In this document: positions 63,319 through 64,000 of the stretch, in pieces
Numbering within the stretch: position 1 is the stretch's first letter
Layout of the letters: each line of letters starts with the position of its first letter
Origin: Firmicutes bacterium CAG:345
Lineage (GTDB): Bacteria > Bacillota_I > Bacilli_A > RFN20 > CAG-288
Length of the DNA stretch: 64,000 bases
Reading direction: 5' to 3'
NCBI GenBank assembly: GCA_000433315.1
Contig: FR893385.1
Coordinates: 304,380-368,379, forward strand
Translations under genes and position numbers: made by a program
The notes under the pieces: generated by a model
What the model was told of the DNA's origin: nothing
Databases searched by the model: none
Seen by the model: only the letters and a program-made list of their open reading frames with translations

Positions 63319-63729
63319 TTAATCAACAATGATACCCATAGATTTAGCAGTACCTTCAACACTACGAATAGCAGCATCTAAAGAATCTACGTTTAAATCT
63401 GGTAATTTGTATTCAGCAATTTTTTTGACTTCATCTTTGCTGATATGAGCAACAGCAGTTTTACCGCTAGAGCCCTTTTCAATGCCAGTAGCTTTCTTTA
63501 AAAGATAAGTTACTGGAGAAGTTTTAAGAACAATTTCAAATGTCTTATCTTCATAAATTGTGAGAACGCAAGGAACAAGTTCATCTCTGCGATCTCCAGT
63601 CTTAGCGTTAAAATCTTGACAGAATTTAGCACCAATACCGTAAGGACCAAGTTTTTGGCCCAATTTGGCGGGACTTGCAGCACCGCCCATAGCCATGATT
63701 TTCATGGTTCTGGTAATTTTTTTTGCCAC
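63319..63729 (-). CDS. rplK: 50S ribosomal protein L11
   Basis: 136 aa, starting at GTG 63729 with AGGAGG upstream. KLGQKLGPYGIGAKFCQDFN, TSPVTYLLKKATGIEKGS and RSVEGTAKSMGIIV are typical L11. It lies at the GTPase-associated centre. First gene of the rplK-rplA-rplJ-rplL-rpoB-rpoC run. The unusual GTG start may tune its translation. Confidence 0.98.
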   Translation of the reverse strand: MAKKITRTMKIMAMGGAASPAKLGQKLGPYGIGAKFCQDFNAKTGDRRDELVPCVLTIYEDKTFEIVLKTSPVTYLLKKATGIEKGSSGKTAVAHISKDEVKKIAEYKLPDLNVDSLDAAIRSVEGTAKSMGIIVD

Positions 63730-63757
63730 GTGACTACCTCCTTATATAAGTCCGTGT

Positions 63758-63782
63758 GTGGTCCGGATATATATCCTCCCAC
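63758..63782 (-). promoter_or_regulatory. Structured rplK leader hairpin, candidate r-protein autoregulation site
   Basis: On the minus strand GTGG-GA-GGATATATATCC-GGA-CCAC folds as two stacked stems with an asymmetric internal loop, about 30 nt before the ribosome site. L1 controls this operon through a leader site in E. coli; by analogy this could be its target here. Not verified. Confidence 0.5.
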
Positions 63783-63838
63783 GACCTTTAAATTAGTTCA
63801 TAACACCTAAAAAAGCATAGTATGCGCTAATCTATTTA

Positions 63839-63867
63839 ATTCTACCATCTTGTTATTTAAAAATCAA
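63839..63867 (-). promoter_or_regulatory. Promoter of the rplK operon
   Basis: On the minus strand TTGATT (63867-63862), 17 nt, extended -10 TGGTAGAAT (box 63844-63839). The predicted start near 63832 gives a leader of about 100 nt. Confidence 0.75.
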
Positions 63868-64000
63868 TAAATATTTAAAAAAACATATTTTTGGGGAAAT
63901 ATTCAATTTATCAATTTTATATACCTTATTTCTTCGTACTAATCCATTTATTCTAAAATTAAAAATATCGGTCAAAACATTTATAAAAAAAGACGTTGTT
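63868..64000. other. AT-rich window end, possible terminator half at the edge
   Basis: No gene is visible. Read on the minus strand the last bases are AACAACGTC followed by seven T, which could be the 3' arm and U-tract of a terminator whose other arm lies outside the window (nusG is the usual upstream gene). This cannot be confirmed here. Confidence 0.35.

Noticed and set aside
1..64000. Mycoplasma-type code with TGA as Trp
   Set aside because: Several genes end in TGA at sensible positions (S41 peptidase, Xre regulator, GH3-like gene), conserved Trp positions are TGG, and all housekeeping genes read full-length with the standard code.
1..64000. CRISPR arrays, rRNA genes, intact insertion sequences or prophage genes
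   Set aside because: No regularly spaced long repeats, no rRNA segments and no transposase, integrase or phage structural genes were seen.

Overview
The window is a 64-kb, AT-rich (low G+C) bacterial chromosome segment using the standard code: TGA serves as a stop and Trp is TGG. Its features are typical of Bacillota: a T-box in front of ileS, a probable yybP-ykoY Mn2+ riboswitch, an L10 leader, the rpsP-khpA-rimM-trmD, tsaEB-rimI-tsaD and ispE-glmU-prs clusters, strong Shine-Dalgarno sites and U-tract terminators. The exact taxon cannot be read from this window. An uncultured Bacilli/Erysipelotrichia/Mollicutes-related lineage is my best inference.

Layout, left to right. 1-10.8 kb: truncated uvrB, an S41 C-terminal processing protease, a polyprenyl-phosphate GT2 glycosyltransferase, a small unknown protein, a SERCA-type P-type ATPase behind a probable Mn2+ riboswitch, a three-gene ABC exporter and a HAD phosphatase. 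10.8-11.2 kb: a tRNA operon, Ala(GGC)-Met(CAT)-CAT (probably Ile2). 11.2-13.2 kb: a small accessory patch with an Xre-type regulator, a lipoprotein gene split by a frameshift and a triple GGTGTGCA repeat resembling a transposon end. 13.2-20.4 kb: a MATE exporter, ispE-glmU-prs, a NUDIX hydrolase, and rpsP-khpA-rimM-trmD on the minus strand.

20.4-41.8 kb is the most unusual part: one minus-strand run of eight genes with overlaps or gaps of at most 12 nt, behind one good promoter (41767-41795). In transcription order it encodes (1) a degenerate GH3-like domain joined through two membrane helices to a degenerate AAA+ domain lacking its P-loop; (2) a membrane-anchored McrB/AAA_5-type AAA+ ATPase with intact motifs, apparently paralogous to the degenerate one; (3) and (4) two N-terminally anchored surface proteins (786 and 2213 aa) built of YDG/MBG-type Ig-like repeats; (5) and (6) two multi-pass membrane proteins; (7) a membrane protein with a leucine-rich-repeat exterior; (8) a 1453-aa protein with a CvpA-like membrane region and a huge hydrophilic part. 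I read this as an undescribed trans-envelope surface apparatus powered or remodelled by an AAA+/pseudo-AAA+ pair. That function is inference.

41.8-64 kb is mainly housekeeping: tsaD-rimI-tsaB-tsaE (tRNA t6A) with DUF402 and DUF3137-like genes, a degenerate kinase-like gene, a second MATE exporter, T-box-ileS-lspA-rluD, degV, and the rplK-rplA-rplJ-rplL-rpoB-rpoC operon with an L10 leader. Several monocistronic genes appear to start within a few bases of the predicted transcription start, that is, leaderless or nearly so.
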